Of a DNA stretch of 54,451 nt, positions 54,394-54,451 are shown one piece after another (the first letter of the stretch is position 1; the number at the start of each line of letters is the position of its first letter). Under the pieces are notes generated by a model. That model ran no database searches. It was not told the origin of the DNA and saw only the letters and a list, made by a program, of their open reading frames with translations. A program made the translations under genes and the position numbers. The DNA is from an uncultured Lachnospiraceae bacterium (GTDB lineage: Bacteria > Bacillota > Clostridia > Lachnospirales > Lachnospiraceae), in assembly GCA_947630855.1 (NCBI GenBank), contig CANRJF010000006.1, positions 1 through 54,451 of the forward strand, in the 5' to 3' direction.

Positions 54394-54451
54394 TATTATT
54401 TGCCTTTTTAATTGTTATTTTTTATTTCACTTTAATTTTTACTTTTGCTTT

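Overview
The window looks like a chromosomal segment of an anaerobic gut Firmicute, most likely a Lachnospiraceae-type Clostridium. Ribosome binding sites are strong AGGAG types and TTG starts are common. It carries several chemoreceptors and a hybrid sensor kinase, a EutS/EutP pair, 2-hydroxyacyl-CoA-dehydratase-type proteins, and DUF6061, DUF6033 and DUF4867 proteins typical of that family. Most genes lie on the minus strand. Taxonomy is inferred from gene content, not measured.

Layout. 1-3060: edge of a decayed mobile element (mobilisation-gene start, HIT protein, CPBP protease, chimeric DUF6061 ORF over a recombinase scar, a tiny membrane peptide with type I toxin-antitoxin-like features, and an Rpn/transposase fragment). 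3072-9528: hybrid histidine kinase, an orphan eutS-eutP pair and an ABC-2 exporter. 9560-11168: a three-gene LytTR operon flanked by inverted copies of a hairpin-forming repeat. 11298-12336: an AbiEi-like (DUF6577) regulator with two matched operators around its promoter and a broken toxin partner. 12366-18387: an island of small immunity-type genes (two unclassified acidic proteins, a DMP19-like protein, a 344-aa protein, an ankyrin protein, a broken SMI1/KNR4 and others) bounded by two 181-bp direct copies of a transposase fragment. 18572-31086: esterase, chemoreceptors, DUF4867, a LysR-controlled acetyltransferase/lipoprotein aldo-keto reductase pair, a binding-protein/chemoreceptor pair, a hydrolase and a secreted transglutaminase-like protein. 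31106-36371: a Memo-AMMECR1 fusion, its radical SAM partner, and two HgdB-type iron-sulfur proteins, one fused to its own ATP-dependent activase. 36495-37702: two MITE-like structured repeats sitting exactly at gene 3' ends. 37700-44686: cytosolic chemoreceptor, sbcCD, GGDEF protein. 44853-48738: rhamnose genes rhaA-rhaB and an AraC regulator. 48864-51432: CLC-F-like channel convergent with enolase. 51650-53089: decayed accessory genes. 53208-54173: KDPG aldolase fused to a VOC-like domain, with a KdgR-like operator.

Working together: the rhamnose and KDPG genes are sugar catabolism, the chemoreceptors and the binding protein are environmental sensing, and sbcCD is DNA repair. The two most intriguing units are the AmmeMemoRadiSam/HgdB-activase cluster, whose chemistry is not established, and the immunity island with its AbiEi-like flank. 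No tRNA, rRNA or CRISPR array was seen.
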